This document shows positions 47,882-56,565 of a stretch of 64,000 nt of DNA, piece after piece. A program made the position numbers and the translations under genes. Below the pieces are notes generated by a model. It was not told the origin of the DNA. It saw nothing but the letters and a program-made list of their open reading frames with translations, and made no database searches. The DNA lies in NCBI GenBank assembly GCA_019244165.1, contig JAFATA010000080.1:1-64000 (forward strand), written 5' to 3'. The number at the start of each line of letters is the position of its first letter. The stretch's first letter is position 1. This DNA is from Pseudonocardiales bacterium (lineage in GTDB: Bacteria > Actinomycetota > Actinomycetes > Mycobacteriales > Pseudonocardiaceae).

Positions 47882-48859
47882 TCAGGCCTCGTGGTCGAAC
47901 GTGGTGTGCACCTGCTGGGAGGGATTGAAGCGCTCTGAGTCCACGTAGGAACGATAGGAGTCCTTGTCGGCGTGGGTGAGTGGGACGTCGGCAAGGAAGG
48001 GGGTCAGCAAACTGCGCGGCCATAGCCGGCGCGCCCGTACCACGTTGATCTCTGCGCAGAGCACCACGATGACCGCCTGCAGGTACAGCCAGGCCAGCAA
48101 CCCGAGAACGAGCCCGAAGACGCCGTAGATCTGCGAGGCACCCGTGAGCTCATGGCTGACGAACAACGCGCCCCCGGTCTGCAGCACCTGAACCGCGACC
48201 CCGGCACACACCGCACCCGGCATCAGGTCAGCCAGCGGAACGCTCCGGGCGGTCAACACCCGGAACCCGACCAGAAACGCACCCACGTTGACGATGATCG
48301 CGACCGGGATCGCGGCAATGCCGACCCCAGCGCCAAGGCCGTAGCCCGCGACCACCGGGCCGACCGCGGCCAGCCCGGTGGTGATCAGAAGGACTGCCGC
48401 GATGAGGACGAACAGCAGCAGGCCGCGGAGCCGGGACAGCACGGCGTCGGGGCGGGCATAGCGGGGCACGGCCCAGACCCGGTTCAACGCTGTCTGGATG
48501 GCCACCGAGACACCCAGGCCTCCGTAGAGCGCACCGAGGACACCCAGGATCACGCCCAGGCCGCTGCCATGGATCGAGCTGATGTTCTCCTGTAGTTGCG
48601 ACCCGATGATCGGGAACTGCTTGAGCGCCGAGCCGAGCAGCGCCTGCTGCAAGCTGGGGTCGTTATGCAGCGTGTAGCCCAGCACGCTGATCAGCAAAAG
48701 CAGCCCGGGAAACAGCGAGACGAAACCGTAGTAGGTGATCAGGGCGGCGAGGTAGCCACCCTGATCGTCGATGAACTTGTAGAGCACTGCCACGGGGAAG
48801 CCCAACCACGCATGGCGCTGCTGGAAGCTGTCCAGCCGAGCCGTCAGGTCCATTGCCAC
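47882..48859 (-). CDS. YihY/BrkB-family membrane protein
   Basis: A 325-residue polytopic membrane protein with about six hydrophobic helices: LAALITYYGFVSLFPGLLLL, LGVILGVLGALYGGLGVSVA, LLLFVLIAAVLLITTGLAA, IPVAIIVNVGAFLVGFRVL, GVFGLVLGLLAWLYLQAVIV. The YYGFVSLFP and LCAEINVV segments mark the YihY/BrkB (formerly ribonuclease BN) family, of uncertain function. Start could also be the ATG two codons later (MDLTARL). It lies 8 nt upstream of fbiA on the same strand, so co-transcription is likely, without known link to F420. Confidence 0.9.
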   Translation of the reverse strand: MAMDLTARLDSFQQRHAWLGFPVAVLYKFIDDQGGYLAALITYYGFVSLFPGLLLLISVLGYTLHNDPSLQQALLGSALKQFPIIGSQLQENISSIHGSGLGVILGVLGALYGGLGVSVAIQTALNRVWAVPRYARPDAVLSRLRGLLLFVLIAAVLLITTGLAAVGPVVAGYGLGAGVGIAAIPVAIIVNVGAFLVGFRVLTARSVPLADLMPGAVCAGVAVQVLQTGGALFVSHELTGASQIYGVFGLVLGLLAWLYLQAVIVVLCAEINVVRARRLWPRSLLTPFLADVPLTHADKDSYRSYVDSERFNPSQQVHTTFDHEA

Positions 48860-48961
48860 GTCCTCACAGCGCCTACTCTGGGCAGCAGGTGAATGCCGCT
48901 AGACCTCGACGGTAACCCGGTGCTGAGCGCCCGGCGAGTTGAACCGCCGGCCGGTCATTCC

Positions 48962-49711
48962 TCAGTGCCAGAACAGAAGCTGCTGGAAGCCAGCGATCGC
49001 GGCCTGCCGGTTGCCACCGAGGGCGGTGAAGACCGCGAAGCTGCTGCCGAACAGGGCATCCCCGACCGCGGGCACGCCGAGGATCAGTACGAACAGGAGT
49101 AAGGGAGCATACCAGCCGAAGCTGTCGGCAAACCGGCGAGCCGGTTCGGGCAAGTAGGGCTCGAGTGCGGCGAACCCGTCCAGTCCCGGCACCGGCAGGA
49201 TGTTGAGCACGAACGCGAGCACCTGCACCAGCGCCAAACAGGACAGGCCGTCGGCCAGCCCCGCGGGCGGCCTGCTGATGCCAACCACAGCGGTGAGTAC
49301 CACCCCCAGTGCCAGGTTGGTCAGCGGACCGGCCAGCGACACCGCTGAGGTGACCGCTCGGGAACGCAGCGCGCCCCGGTCGATCCACACCGCGCCGCCC
49401 GGCAGCGGGATCCCGCCCAGAGCCAGCAGCGCCAGGGGCACCAACAGCGACATCATTGGGTCGGTGTAGCGCCGGATGTCGAGGGTGAGGTACCCCTTGG
49501 CGCGCACCGAATGATCGCCGCCCCAGTACGCCGTCAGCGCGTGCCCAAACTCGTGCAGGCACAGCGCGACCGCCCACCCGCCGAGGACCAGGAGCACGAT
49601 GCCAGCGGTGCCGGTCGCCCCGGTGCTCAGGGCGGCGAGCGCGCCGCTGGCCACGGTGGCCGCGAGCAGCGTCAGGAAAAGCGGGCTAGGGCTCAGACCG
49701 GGGGCGCGCAC
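48962..49711 (-). CDS. Site-2 protease-like (M50) membrane metalloprotease
   Basis: A 249-residue membrane protein with the zinc motif LHEFGHALTAYWGG (HExxH) in a hydrophobic helix near residue 54 and the second ligand motif NILPVPGLDGFAALEPYLPE near residue 170. Other helices: LFLTLLAATVASGALAAL, MSLLVPLALLALGGIPL, VSLAGPLTNLALGVVLTAVV. It resembles the small rhomboid-like M50 family often annotated as site-2 protease family; substrates unknown. Divergent from whiB2 across a 248-nt gap that holds a perfect 12-bp inverted repeat. Confidence 0.9.
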   Translation of the reverse strand: MRAPGLSPSPLFLTLLAATVASGALAALSTGATGTAGIVLLVLGGWAVALCLHEFGHALTAYWGGDHSVRAKGYLTLDIRRYTDPMMSLLVPLALLALGGIPLPGGAVWIDRGALRSRAVTSAVSLAGPLTNLALGVVLTAVVGISRPPAGLADGLSCLALVQVLAFVLNILPVPGLDGFAALEPYLPEPARRFADSFGWYAPLLLFVLILGVPAVGDALFGSSFAVFTALGGNRQAAIAGFQQLLFWH

Positions 49712-49798
49712 AGGCTCACTCTCGCTCAGCGTGATCCGAACCGCAGCAGGGGGCTGGCTTCCGCAGGTGCCCTGGACCGTCGCTACGGACTGGGGTTG

Positions 49799-49826
49799 CT
49801 CAGCGTGTCAACTCTGACACGCTGAG
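49799..49826. promoter_or_regulatory. Perfect 12-bp inverted repeat in the M50-whiB2 intergenic region
   Basis: CTCAGCGTGTCA and TGACACGCTGAG flank a 4-base spacer (ACTC). It lies between two divergent genes, where a terminator is not expected, so an operator for a dimeric regulator, or an RNA hairpin in the leader of either gene, is more likely. Confidence 0.55.
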
Positions 49827-49959
49827 AAACCACCGCGGAAGGGCGCGCGAACTTGCGTCCGGTGACGACAGGGGTGTAATCACAGGCTTGTTATTCTCCG
49901 GTTCAGCCCGGGGAGGCGCGAACCGGGGAGGAACTCTATGGCGAGGAGGGCAGAGCGCC

Positions 49960-50259
49960 ATGGATGAGGTGGACATCAGCGGGCCTGCGGACGAAGGGAG
50001 CGAGCAGCAACCCCTCTGGAGCCTGTTGGAGGGGCTCGAGCAGCAGGATTGGCAGGAGCGGGCGCTGTGCGCCCAGACCGATCCGGAAGCGTTCTTCCCC
50101 GAGAAGGGTGGCTCGACCAGGGAAGCGAAGCGGATCTGCGCGGGCTGCGAGGTCCGGGCCGAGTGTCTGGAGTATGCGCTGGCCTTCGACGAGCGGTTCG
50201 GCATCTGGGGCGGACTGTCAGAGCGGGAGCGCCGCAGACTCAAACGCGGCGCGGTCTGA
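49960..50259 (+). CDS. whiB2: WhiB-family iron-sulphur regulator, WhiB2 type
   Basis: A 99-residue WhiB-like protein that binds a 4Fe-4S cluster through four Cys (LCAQTDPEAFFPEKGGST, then RICAGCEVRAECLEYAL) and ends with the conserved turn FGIWGGLSERERRRLKR. WhiB2 (WhmD) controls septation in mycobacteria and streptomycetes. Position between fbiA and manB and the sequence support WhiB2. ATG 49960 is chosen after GAGGAGGG; the frame extends to 49888 without support. Confidence 0.93.
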   Translation: MDEVDISGPADEGSEQQPLWSLLEGLEQQDWQERALCAQTDPEAFFPEKGGSTREAKRICAGCEVRAECLEYALAFDERFGIWGGLSERERRRLKRGAV

Positions 50260-50309
50260 GGGCGTTACCGTGTGCCCCCACTAACGGGGATGAACAGGGA
50301 GGAGTCGGT

Positions 50310-52571
50310 GTGTCGCGCACTGCTGGGACACCTGCTGGTGACCACGATGCTCGCCCAGTGTCCGATAACCGCTCAGTGTCCGATGACCCGGTGCCCGATC
50401 GCCTTGGGGCTGACTCACGCAGGCCCAGCACCGTCGCGACGCCGGTAGCCCCCAGCGGTGCCGGGGAGAACCATGCCGCCGGGAATGACGCGGTGAACAA
50501 CCCGGGGCAGGCGAGCACGCGAGGGAGGCCTCGGCCCTCGCCGCTACCCCGGCATGCTGACGCGCAGAACGCCCCAGGCGGTGGTGACTCGGGCGTGTTG
50601 CTGGTGGACGACGTCGGAGTCGGCACCCGCGTCCGGGAGTTCGTGCTTTCTCCGCCCGTGTTGCTGACCGCGGCGATGACCGTGCTCGCCGGGTTACTCA
50701 ACCGCCACCGGCTGGCCTTGGACCTGGCCGGGGGCCGGCTGCTCCCGGTGGAGAGCCTTGGCCAGACGTGGTCGTCCTACCTGAGTTCCTGGCACCCGGT
50801 CGGCGGGGGGAGCGCGGCTCCCGCGCCAGCGGCGCTGGCCGTGCTCGGCATCCTCGGCCTGCCAGTGGGCTCGCCGGCCGTTGCGGTCTCGTTGCTGCTG
50901 CTAGCTGCGCTGCCGCTGGCCGCCCTGTCGGCCTACCGGGCCACCCGCGCCCTGCCGGTCAGCCGCGAGCGCCGGGCACTGGCCGCCGCGGGGTACGCGG
51001 TGCTTCCGCCGGGCATCGCTGGGTTGGTGCAGGGCCGGCTGGACGTTGTGGTGAGCTACCTGCTGCTGCCGCTCGTGCTGGCTGGTGTCGCCTCAGTGCT
51101 GCGCGCAGGGACGCCCAGGCGATCCGCCAGCTGGCCCTCCACCGTGGCCGGCACCGTGCTCGGTCTTGCTGTCCTCGGCGCGTTCGCGCCCCTGGCGCAC
51201 CTGATGGTGCTGACGGTGGTGCTCGTGGGCTTTGTGGTCCTCCCGGCCCCCGAGGTGACGACACCGCGCCGGGCGATCGGGCTCTTCGCCGTGGTGCTCC
51301 TGCCGCTGGGGCTGCTCGTGCCGTGGCCGGCGGTGGTGGTGCAACGCCCTGCGGTGCTGCTGCACGGGGTGGGCGCCGTGGTACCCGAACAGGTGCCGAG
51401 CTGGCTGCAGGTGCTTGCGCTGGACCCCGGTGGTGCGGGTGCCGCACCGTGGGTGGGCATGGTGGTGTTGGTCGCGGCCGCGATCGCGCTTGTCCTCCGG
51501 CCATCCCGGGCGATGCTGCCGGGACTGGGATTGGTGCTCCTGGGTGGCGTCGCGGTGGCGCTGCTGACCCGCTTGCCGATGCGGCCGCTGGCCGGTGGTG
51601 ACCCACGGCCGGGTTTCACCGGGGGTGCGCTGCTGTTTGTCGGCTGCGGGTTGCTGTGGATGGTGTTGCTGGCCGACCGCACCGCAAGGCCGACCCGGCG
51701 GTGGAGTAAGGCGTTCGGGGTGACGCCGTGGCGTGGGTTAGCGACAGCGGGGTTGGTGGTGCTGTCGGTCGCGGCCGTTGCGCTGGGCGCCAGCGGTCCC
51801 CTCACTGCTGGCCCCCCAGCGGGCTTGCCGGTGCTGGCCCCCTCGCTGGCCGCGGAGCTGGATCGAGCTGGTACGTCCGTCCTGGTCGTCGGTGCCCCCG
51901 GTGAGCCGGTACGGCTGACCCGGTCGCGGACCGCGCGCTTTGGTGATGATGACATTGCCCCGCTGCGGGCCACCGGATCCCGCTTGGAGCGGGTGGCCGC
52001 CGCACTGCGGGGCGGGCAACCGGGTGAGACCTCTGCCGCGATCGCCAACGTGGCCGCCATCGGGGTGCAGTTCGTGGTGCTGCCCACCGCCGCGCAGGGC
52101 GTCCGAGCCCTCGCCGCGGCGGGACCGCTGGCCCGATCCGCGCCCCGGACCACGGATGGCAGACCGGTGCTGCGGGTAGTGCGACCAATCCCCGGCGCGG
52201 AACTGCTCGGTCCCGCGCTGGCCGAGCAGGCGCGCAGTGGCGCGGCCCCACCCGTCGAGCCTGGGGTCAGCGGGGTGCTGGCGCCGGCCCAGCCGCCGCG
52301 GGTGGCGGTGCGAGTCGCGCCTGGCGCGGAGGGGCGATTGCTTGTGGTGGCGGCCAACGACGAGCCGGGTTGGCAGGCCAGCGTGGATGGCCGGCCGGTG
52401 CCGGTGGTGCGAGGGTGGGGGCACCAGGTAGCGATCCCGGTCCAGGGTAGGCCGGCCGAAGTTCGCGTGGCGCGCTCGGAGGTGCCCCGGACGGTCCTGG
52501 TGCTCCTCCAAAGCGCGTTACTCCTGCTGGTCCTCGTCACCGCGCTGCCCTCCCGGCACGGTGTGAACTAA
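50310..52571 (+). CDS. Large polytopic membrane protein of the wall locus
   Basis: A 753-residue protein. The first 100 residues are polar, Pro/Asp/Gly-rich and probably cytoplasmic and disordered. Then follow about ten hydrophobic helices (FVLSPPVLLTAAMTVLAGLL, AVAVSLLLLAALPLAALSAY, VLTVVLVGFVVLPAP, IGLFAVVLLPLGLLVPWPAV, MVVLVAAAIALVLRP, LATAGLVVLSVAAVALGASG), and an extracytoplasmic domain (SVLVVGAPGEPVRLTRSRTA, GVQFVVLPTAA, EPGWQASVDGRPVPVVRGWG) before a last helix. It resembles the membrane part of large actinobacterial GT2/mannan-related proteins, but the GT domain is absent. GTG 50310 follows GGGAGGAG. Function unknown. Confidence 0.8.
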   Translation: MSRTAGTPAGDHDARPVSDNRSVSDDPVPDRLGADSRRPSTVATPVAPSGAGENHAAGNDAVNNPGQASTRGRPRPSPLPRHADAQNAPGGGDSGVLLVDDVGVGTRVREFVLSPPVLLTAAMTVLAGLLNRHRLALDLAGGRLLPVESLGQTWSSYLSSWHPVGGGSAAPAPAALAVLGILGLPVGSPAVAVSLLLLAALPLAALSAYRATRALPVSRERRALAAAGYAVLPPGIAGLVQGRLDVVVSYLLLPLVLAGVASVLRAGTPRRSASWPSTVAGTVLGLAVLGAFAPLAHLMVLTVVLVGFVVLPAPEVTTPRRAIGLFAVVLLPLGLLVPWPAVVVQRPAVLLHGVGAVVPEQVPSWLQVLALDPGGAGAAPWVGMVVLVAAAIALVLRPSRAMLPGLGLVLLGGVAVALLTRLPMRPLAGGDPRPGFTGGALLFVGCGLLWMVLLADRTARPTRRWSKAFGVTPWRGLATAGLVVLSVAAVALGASGPLTAGPPAGLPVLAPSLAAELDRAGTSVLVVGAPGEPVRLTRSRTARFGDDDIAPLRATGSRLERVAAALRGGQPGETSAAIANVAAIGVQFVVLPTAAQGVRALAAAGPLARSAPRTTDGRPVLRVVRPIPGAELLGPALAEQARSGAAPPVEPGVSGVLAPAQPPRVAVRVAPGAEGRLLVVAANDEPGWQASVDGRPVPVVRGWGHQVAIPVQGRPAEVRVARSEVPRTVLVLLQSALLLLVLVTALPSRHGVN

Positions 52572-52602
52572 TGAGGGCGAGCTAGTAGTCCGCCGTGGTG
52601 GA

Positions 52603-53088
52603 TCAGCCCGCTTGCGCGGGCCCCTCGATGGTGTCCGGATCCAGGCCCAGGTAGTTCGCCACCTGCTCAACCAGCACCTCGTGCACAAGTTCGGAGAGGT
52701 CAACGCCGTCCTGCGCCCGGGTCTGCAGGGGGCGTCGGTAGAGCACGATCCGAGCTCGGGTAGGCAAGCCAGCGCGGTCCACCCCAGCCGGAACCAGGCG
52801 GGCCAACGGGACGTTGCCGTCCTGCACCACGTCCCTATCCCAGCTGACCGTGCTGGGATCGCAGTCGGTGACCTCCGGCACCTCGTCAACGGCGATATCG
52901 AGCCGGCCAAGCTCGGCGTGCCAGCGCTCGTCGATCGGTTCGAGGGCGTCTAGCACGATCGCGTCAAACCGCTCCGAGCGGCTGCGCGCGGCGGGCAGCG
53001 TGGCGGGGAACGGCAGTCCCCGGACGCCGCGGCCGCGCCGATCCCGGCTCCTACGCAGGCGCAAACGCCTCGACCGGGTCACCGTCAT
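52603..53088 (-). CDS. Metallopeptidase-family (zincin-like) protein, Rv3259-like
   Basis: A 161-residue protein: a basic start (MTVTRSRRLRLRRSRDRRGR), then FDAIVLDALEPIDERWHAEL, RARIVLYRRPLQTRA and LSELVHEVLVEQVANYLGLD. The last segment sits where the zinc motif of the minimal metallopeptidase family is expected, but reads HEVLVEQ, lacking the second His of HExxH, so catalysis is doubtful. In M. tuberculosis the homologue (Rv3259) occupies the same place between whiB2 and the DUF3499 gene. Confidence 0.85.
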   Translation of the reverse strand: MTVTRSRRLRLRRSRDRRGRGVRGLPFPATLPAARSRSERFDAIVLDALEPIDERWHAELGRLDIAVDEVPEVTDCDPSTVSWDRDVVQDGNVPLARLVPAGVDRAGLPTRARIVLYRRPLQTRAQDGVDLSELVHEVLVEQVANYLGLDPDTIEGPAQAG

Positions 53089-53103
53089 CCATCGAGACTA
53101 CGC

Positions 53104-53137
53104 CGCTGACCACCATGGGCCGCTGACCACCATGGGC
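53104..53137. repeat. 17-bp tandem duplication
   Basis: The 17-base unit CGCTGACCACCATGGGC occurs twice in a row (53104-53120 and 53121-53137) in the divergent region between the metallopeptidase and DUF3499 genes. It may be a replication slip in promoter DNA; each copy contains an NcoI-like palindrome CCATGG. Confidence 0.7.
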
Positions 53138-53197
53138 CGCGCGGCGCTCCGCGCGCCTGCCGCACTCGGCGGGGTCAGCACGCTAGGGTCTGGGGCC

Positions 53198-53563
53198 GTG
53201 CGCAGCGTGCGGCGGTGCTCGAGGACGGGGTGCCCAAACCCCGCTGTTGCCACGCTCACCTTTGTCTATGCCGACTCCACCGCGGTGGTGGGTCCGCTGG
53301 CCACCTCCAGCGAGCCACACTCCTACGACCTGTGCGAGCCGCACGCGCTGCGGCTGACCGCTCCGCGGGGGTGGGACGTTGTGCGTCACGGCGGTGGGCT
53401 CGCCACGCCGGAACCCTCCGTGGACGATCTCACCGCACTCGCCGAGGCGGTCCGTGAGGCCGGCCGGGTGCTCCGGCCGGTGGAGCCCGTTGCCGCCGGT
53501 CCGGTGCACGGTGGTGGGCGCCGCGGTCACCTCAGGGCGTTGCCCACCCCGGTCGACGATTGA
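53198..53563 (+). CDS. DUF3499 family protein
   Basis: A 121-residue actinobacterial protein starting RSVRRCSRTGCPNPAVATLT, with later YDLCEPHALRLTAPRGWDVV. The three or four Cys/His (CSRTGC, CEPH) suggest a zinc site. Rv3258c is the homologue in the same position. The GTG at 53198 starts right before the conserved motif; the open frame upstream crosses the divergent gene and is not supported. Function unknown. Confidence 0.88.
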   Translation: MRSVRRCSRTGCPNPAVATLTFVYADSTAVVGPLATSSEPHSYDLCEPHALRLTAPRGWDVVRHGGGLATPEPSVDDLTALAEAVREAGRVLRPVEPVAAGPVHGGGRRGHLRALPTPVDD

Positions 53564-53679
53564 CCTCCCGCTGCCTTGTCATATTCAGCGGGTCTCACGC
53601 GCGGATAGGCTCGGGGGCAGACGTCTGGCTGTCGGCTCCGCCGACGGTCTCACCTGCCGGACCCGATGAAAGGGGAGCA

Positions 53680-55077
53680 GTGCCCGACCGGTCTGCGATA
53701 GTCAAGGCCTACGACATCCGGGGTGTCGTAGGAGAGCAGTTGGACTCCGAGGTGGTGCGCGATATCGGCGCGGCTTTCGCCGACCTTCTCGTGAGTTCAG
53801 GCCCTTCGCCTACTCCGCAAACGATGATCACTGGGCACGACATGCGGGACTCCTCACCCGGCCTGGCGGCCGCCTTCGCGCAGGGCGTGACCAACCGCGG
53901 TCTCGACGTCATCTCCATCGGCCTGGCGAGCACCGATATGCTCTACTTCGGTTCCGGGTGGCTCGACCTGCCGGGTGCGATGTTCACCGCAAGCCACAAT
54001 CCAGCCCGCTACAACGGCATCAAACTCTGCCGAGCCGGCGCCACCCCGGTCGGTCAGGACAGCGGGCTTGAGCAGATCCGGCTCGCCTTGCAGCGAGGCA
54101 TCCAGCCGGGGCCGGGTGGTGGCGTCGTCACCGAGCGGAACATTCTCGCCGATTACGCGCGCTACCTGCGCTCGCTGGTGGACTTGTCCGAAATCCGGCC
54201 GCTGCGAGTCGTGGTGGATGCCGGTAACGGGATGGGCGGCTACACCGTACCCGCGGTGGTCGAGGGACTGCCACTGCAGGTTATTCCGCTGTACTTCGAG
54301 CTGGACGGCAGCTTCCCTCACCACGAGGCCAACCCGCTGGATCCGGCGAACCTGGTGGATCTGCAGGCGACCGTGCGGGAGGAGGGCGCCGATCTGGGCC
54401 TGGCCTTGGATGGCGACGCTGACCGCTGCGTCGCGATCGACGAGCGTGGTGAGGTGGTGAGCCCTAGCGCTATCACCGCGTTGGTCGCTACCCGGGAGTT
54501 GGCCACCGAGCCCGGTGCTACAGTGATCTACAACTTGATCACCTCGCAGGCTGTGCCGGAGATCGTCGCTGAGCATGGGGGGCTCCCGGTGCGCACCCGG
54601 GTCGGCCACTCGTTCATCAAACAGCGGATGGCGGAAACCGGGGCGATCTTCGGTGGCGAGCATTCTGCGCACTACTATTTCCGCAGTTTCTGGCGCGCTG
54701 ACTCGGGGCTGCTTGCCGCGCTGCACGTGCTGGCCGCCCTCGGTGAGCAGCAGCGCCCGGTCTCGGCGCTGATGGCCGACTTCAGCCGCTATGCCGCATC
54801 CGGTGAGATTAACTCCACGGTTGCCGACCAGCAGGGCAGTATGGAGGCCGTGCGGGAGCGGTTCGCTGCGCGGGATGCCGTCGAGTTCGACGAGCTCGAC
54901 GGGCTGACTGTGCGGTGCCCCGACGGGTCGTGGTTCAACCTGCGCCCGTCGAACACCGAGCCGCTGCTGCGCCTGAACGTCGAGGCTCGCGACACCACAG
55001 CGGTCGAGGCGTTGCGCGATGAGGTGCTGGCCCTGGTGCGCGGCAGCTCCACGGCAACTCCAGGAGGACGACGATAG
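53680..55077 (+). CDS. manB: Phosphomannomutase/phosphoglucomutase ManB
   Basis: Converts mannose-6-phosphate to mannose-1-phosphate for GDP-mannose supply. A 465-residue alpha-D-phosphohexomutase with all four hallmark loops: the phosphoserine loop MFTASHNPARYNGIK, the metal loop LALDGDADRCV, the sugar loop FGGEHSAHYYFR and the phosphate loop RPSNTEPLLRLNVE. The N-terminus (DRSAIVKAYDIRGVVGEQLD) is usual for the family and fits GTG 53680 after AGGGGAG. Length equals that of Rv3257c, the likely orthologue. Two nt separate it from the Trm112-like gene. Confidence 0.95.
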   Translation: MPDRSAIVKAYDIRGVVGEQLDSEVVRDIGAAFADLLVSSGPSPTPQTMITGHDMRDSSPGLAAAFAQGVTNRGLDVISIGLASTDMLYFGSGWLDLPGAMFTASHNPARYNGIKLCRAGATPVGQDSGLEQIRLALQRGIQPGPGGGVVTERNILADYARYLRSLVDLSEIRPLRVVVDAGNGMGGYTVPAVVEGLPLQVIPLYFELDGSFPHHEANPLDPANLVDLQATVREEGADLGLALDGDADRCVAIDERGEVVSPSAITALVATRELATEPGATVIYNLITSQAVPEIVAEHGGLPVRTRVGHSFIKQRMAETGAIFGGEHSAHYYFRSFWRADSGLLAALHVLAALGEQQRPVSALMADFSRYAASGEINSTVADQQGSMEAVRERFAARDAVEFDELDGLTVRCPDGSWFNLRPSNTEPLLRLNVEARDTTAVEALRDEVLALVRGSSTATPGGRR

Positions 55078-55079
55078 GC

Positions 55080-55319
55080 GTGAACGTGGACCCTGCGCTG
55101 ATGGAGATCTTGGCGTGCCCGTGCCCGGCACACGCCACGCTGCATCCCGGCACCGCTGCTGATCCCGAGGCTGACGCGTTGACCTGTGCTGTGTGCGGGC
55201 GCAGCTTCCCGGTGATGGACGGCATCCCGGTGTTGCTGCTGGACGAGGTATTGCCCGGAACCGGCCCGGGCACCACGGACGGTGTGGATGGCGGCGGCAG
55301 CAGGTTGGACTCAGGGTAA
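55080..55319 (+). CDS. Trm112-like small protein
   Basis: A 79-residue protein: MEILACPCPAHATLHPG, LTCAVCGRSFPVMDGIPVLL. The two Cys pairs form the zinc-ribbon of the Trm112/UPF0434 type, small partners that stabilise methyltransferases in other systems. Between manB and the SIS gene it has a fixed place in many actinobacteria. GTG 55080 two bases after the manB stop and a TAATG overlap with the next gene show translational coupling. Confidence 0.85.
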   Translation: MNVDPALMEILACPCPAHATLHPGTAADPEADALTCAVCGRSFPVMDGIPVLLLDEVLPGTGPGTTDGVDGGGSRLDSG

Positions 55320-56536
55320 TGCACCCTGGTCCGCGCCGATTTCACCAGAGTCGCCCCTATCCGCAGGGTTACGGTGGCGGCGACTTGCTCGACTTACTCG
55401 ACGAGGCTGAGCGCTTGCAAGCCACCGACACCGGCGGGTTGCTCCGCGCCGCGGCCACGGCGGGTGCCCAGGTGCGTTCCACGGCCGCCGCGGCCCAGGA
55501 GGCGGGTCTGCACCGGCTGGCCGGGGAACGCCCGCGCGCGCTGGTGCTGCTGACCCGGCCGGGTGCGGCACCGGCAGCCGCACCGTTGCTGCTGGCGTTG
55601 CTCGGGTCGTCCTGCCCGGTGCCGGTGGTGACGACGCGCTCGGTGCCGGTGTGGGTGGGCGCACTGGACATCGTGCTGGCCAACACCGCTGATCCCGGCG
55701 ATCGAGAGCTCGCCGAGGGCCTGGACCGTGCGGTGCGCCGGGGAGCTCAGGTGGTGCTCACCGCACCCGCCGAGGGCCCGGTGGCGGCCGCGGCTGCGGG
55801 TCGCGTGATTCTGGTGGTGCCTCGGATCGACGTACCACCGGCGCTGGCGCTGCCGCGCACCCTGACCACCGGTCTGGTGCTCCTGGACACCCTGGGCTTG
55901 CTCGCGACCGACTTCGAGGCTCTGGCTGGCGAGCTGGACCGCGAAGCGCAGCGCGATCACCTCGCCCATGAGTCGTTGGTCAATCCCGCCAAGTCGCTGG
56001 CGTTGCGGCTGAGTGCGCGAACCCCGGCGCTGTGGGGCACCGACCCGGTGGCCACCGCGGTGGCGGGGCACTGCGCCGGGGCGCTCGCCGCGCACGCGGG
56101 GGTGGTGGCGCATGCCGCTGGATTCCCTGAGGCAGCAGCGTTGCCGGTGCTGCTCCAGGAGGCCAGGCGCGTCGGTGGGACCGCGGACATCCTCAGTGAT
56201 CCCTTGGGGAGTCCACGAGAGGATTCGTTAGAGGATCCACTAGAGGATCCGCCCGACGATCCGCTCGGGGACGCGCCCTCGCCCAGTGGGATGCCGGCGC
56301 TACGGCCAGTGCTGCTCGGTGTGCTCGGCGATCCCCGCCACGAGTCAGAGCGCGCCGCGGCGTTGGATGTGGTGCCCGGCGCTGATGTGGTGACCGTCGA
56401 TGAGGAGCTGATGGTGCGCAGGGGCGAGCCGGGTGCCGCGGCGTGCGCCGCCGCGGTGCTGGCCCTACGGTTCGACTTCGCCGCGCTCTATCTCGGGCTG
56501 AGCCGAGGCGTGTGGGCTGGGCGGATCACTGGATGA
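55319..56536 (+). CDS. SIS-domain protein, TobH/phosphosugar isomerase-like
   Basis: A 405-residue protein with the arrangement of a double SIS fold: RALVLLTRPGAAPAAAPLLL, VPVVTTRSVPVWVGALDIVL, then NPAKSLALRLSARTPALWGT and GVVAHAAGFPEAAALPVLLQ. An acidic linker coded by a small repeat (SLEDPLEDPPDDPLGD) interrupts the second half. It matches Rv3256c/TobH-like proteins between manB and manA and is akin to bifunctional phosphoglucose/phosphomannose isomerases, but I do not see the full active-site signature. The ATG overlaps the previous stop. Confidence 0.85.
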   Translation: MHPGPRRFHQSRPYPQGYGGGDLLDLLDEAERLQATDTGGLLRAAATAGAQVRSTAAAAQEAGLHRLAGERPRALVLLTRPGAAPAAAPLLLALLGSSCPVPVVTTRSVPVWVGALDIVLANTADPGDRELAEGLDRAVRRGAQVVLTAPAEGPVAAAAAGRVILVVPRIDVPPALALPRTLTTGLVLLDTLGLLATDFEALAGELDREAQRDHLAHESLVNPAKSLALRLSARTPALWGTDPVATAVAGHCAGALAAHAGVVAHAAGFPEAAALPVLLQEARRVGGTADILSDPLGSPREDSLEDPLEDPPDDPLGDAPSPSGMPALRPVLLGVLGDPRHESERAAALDVVPGADVVTVDEELMVRRGEPGAAACAAAVLALRFDFAALYLGLSRGVWAGRITG

Positions 56537-56565
56537 ACGAATGCCTCGACAGTAAGGGAGGGATT

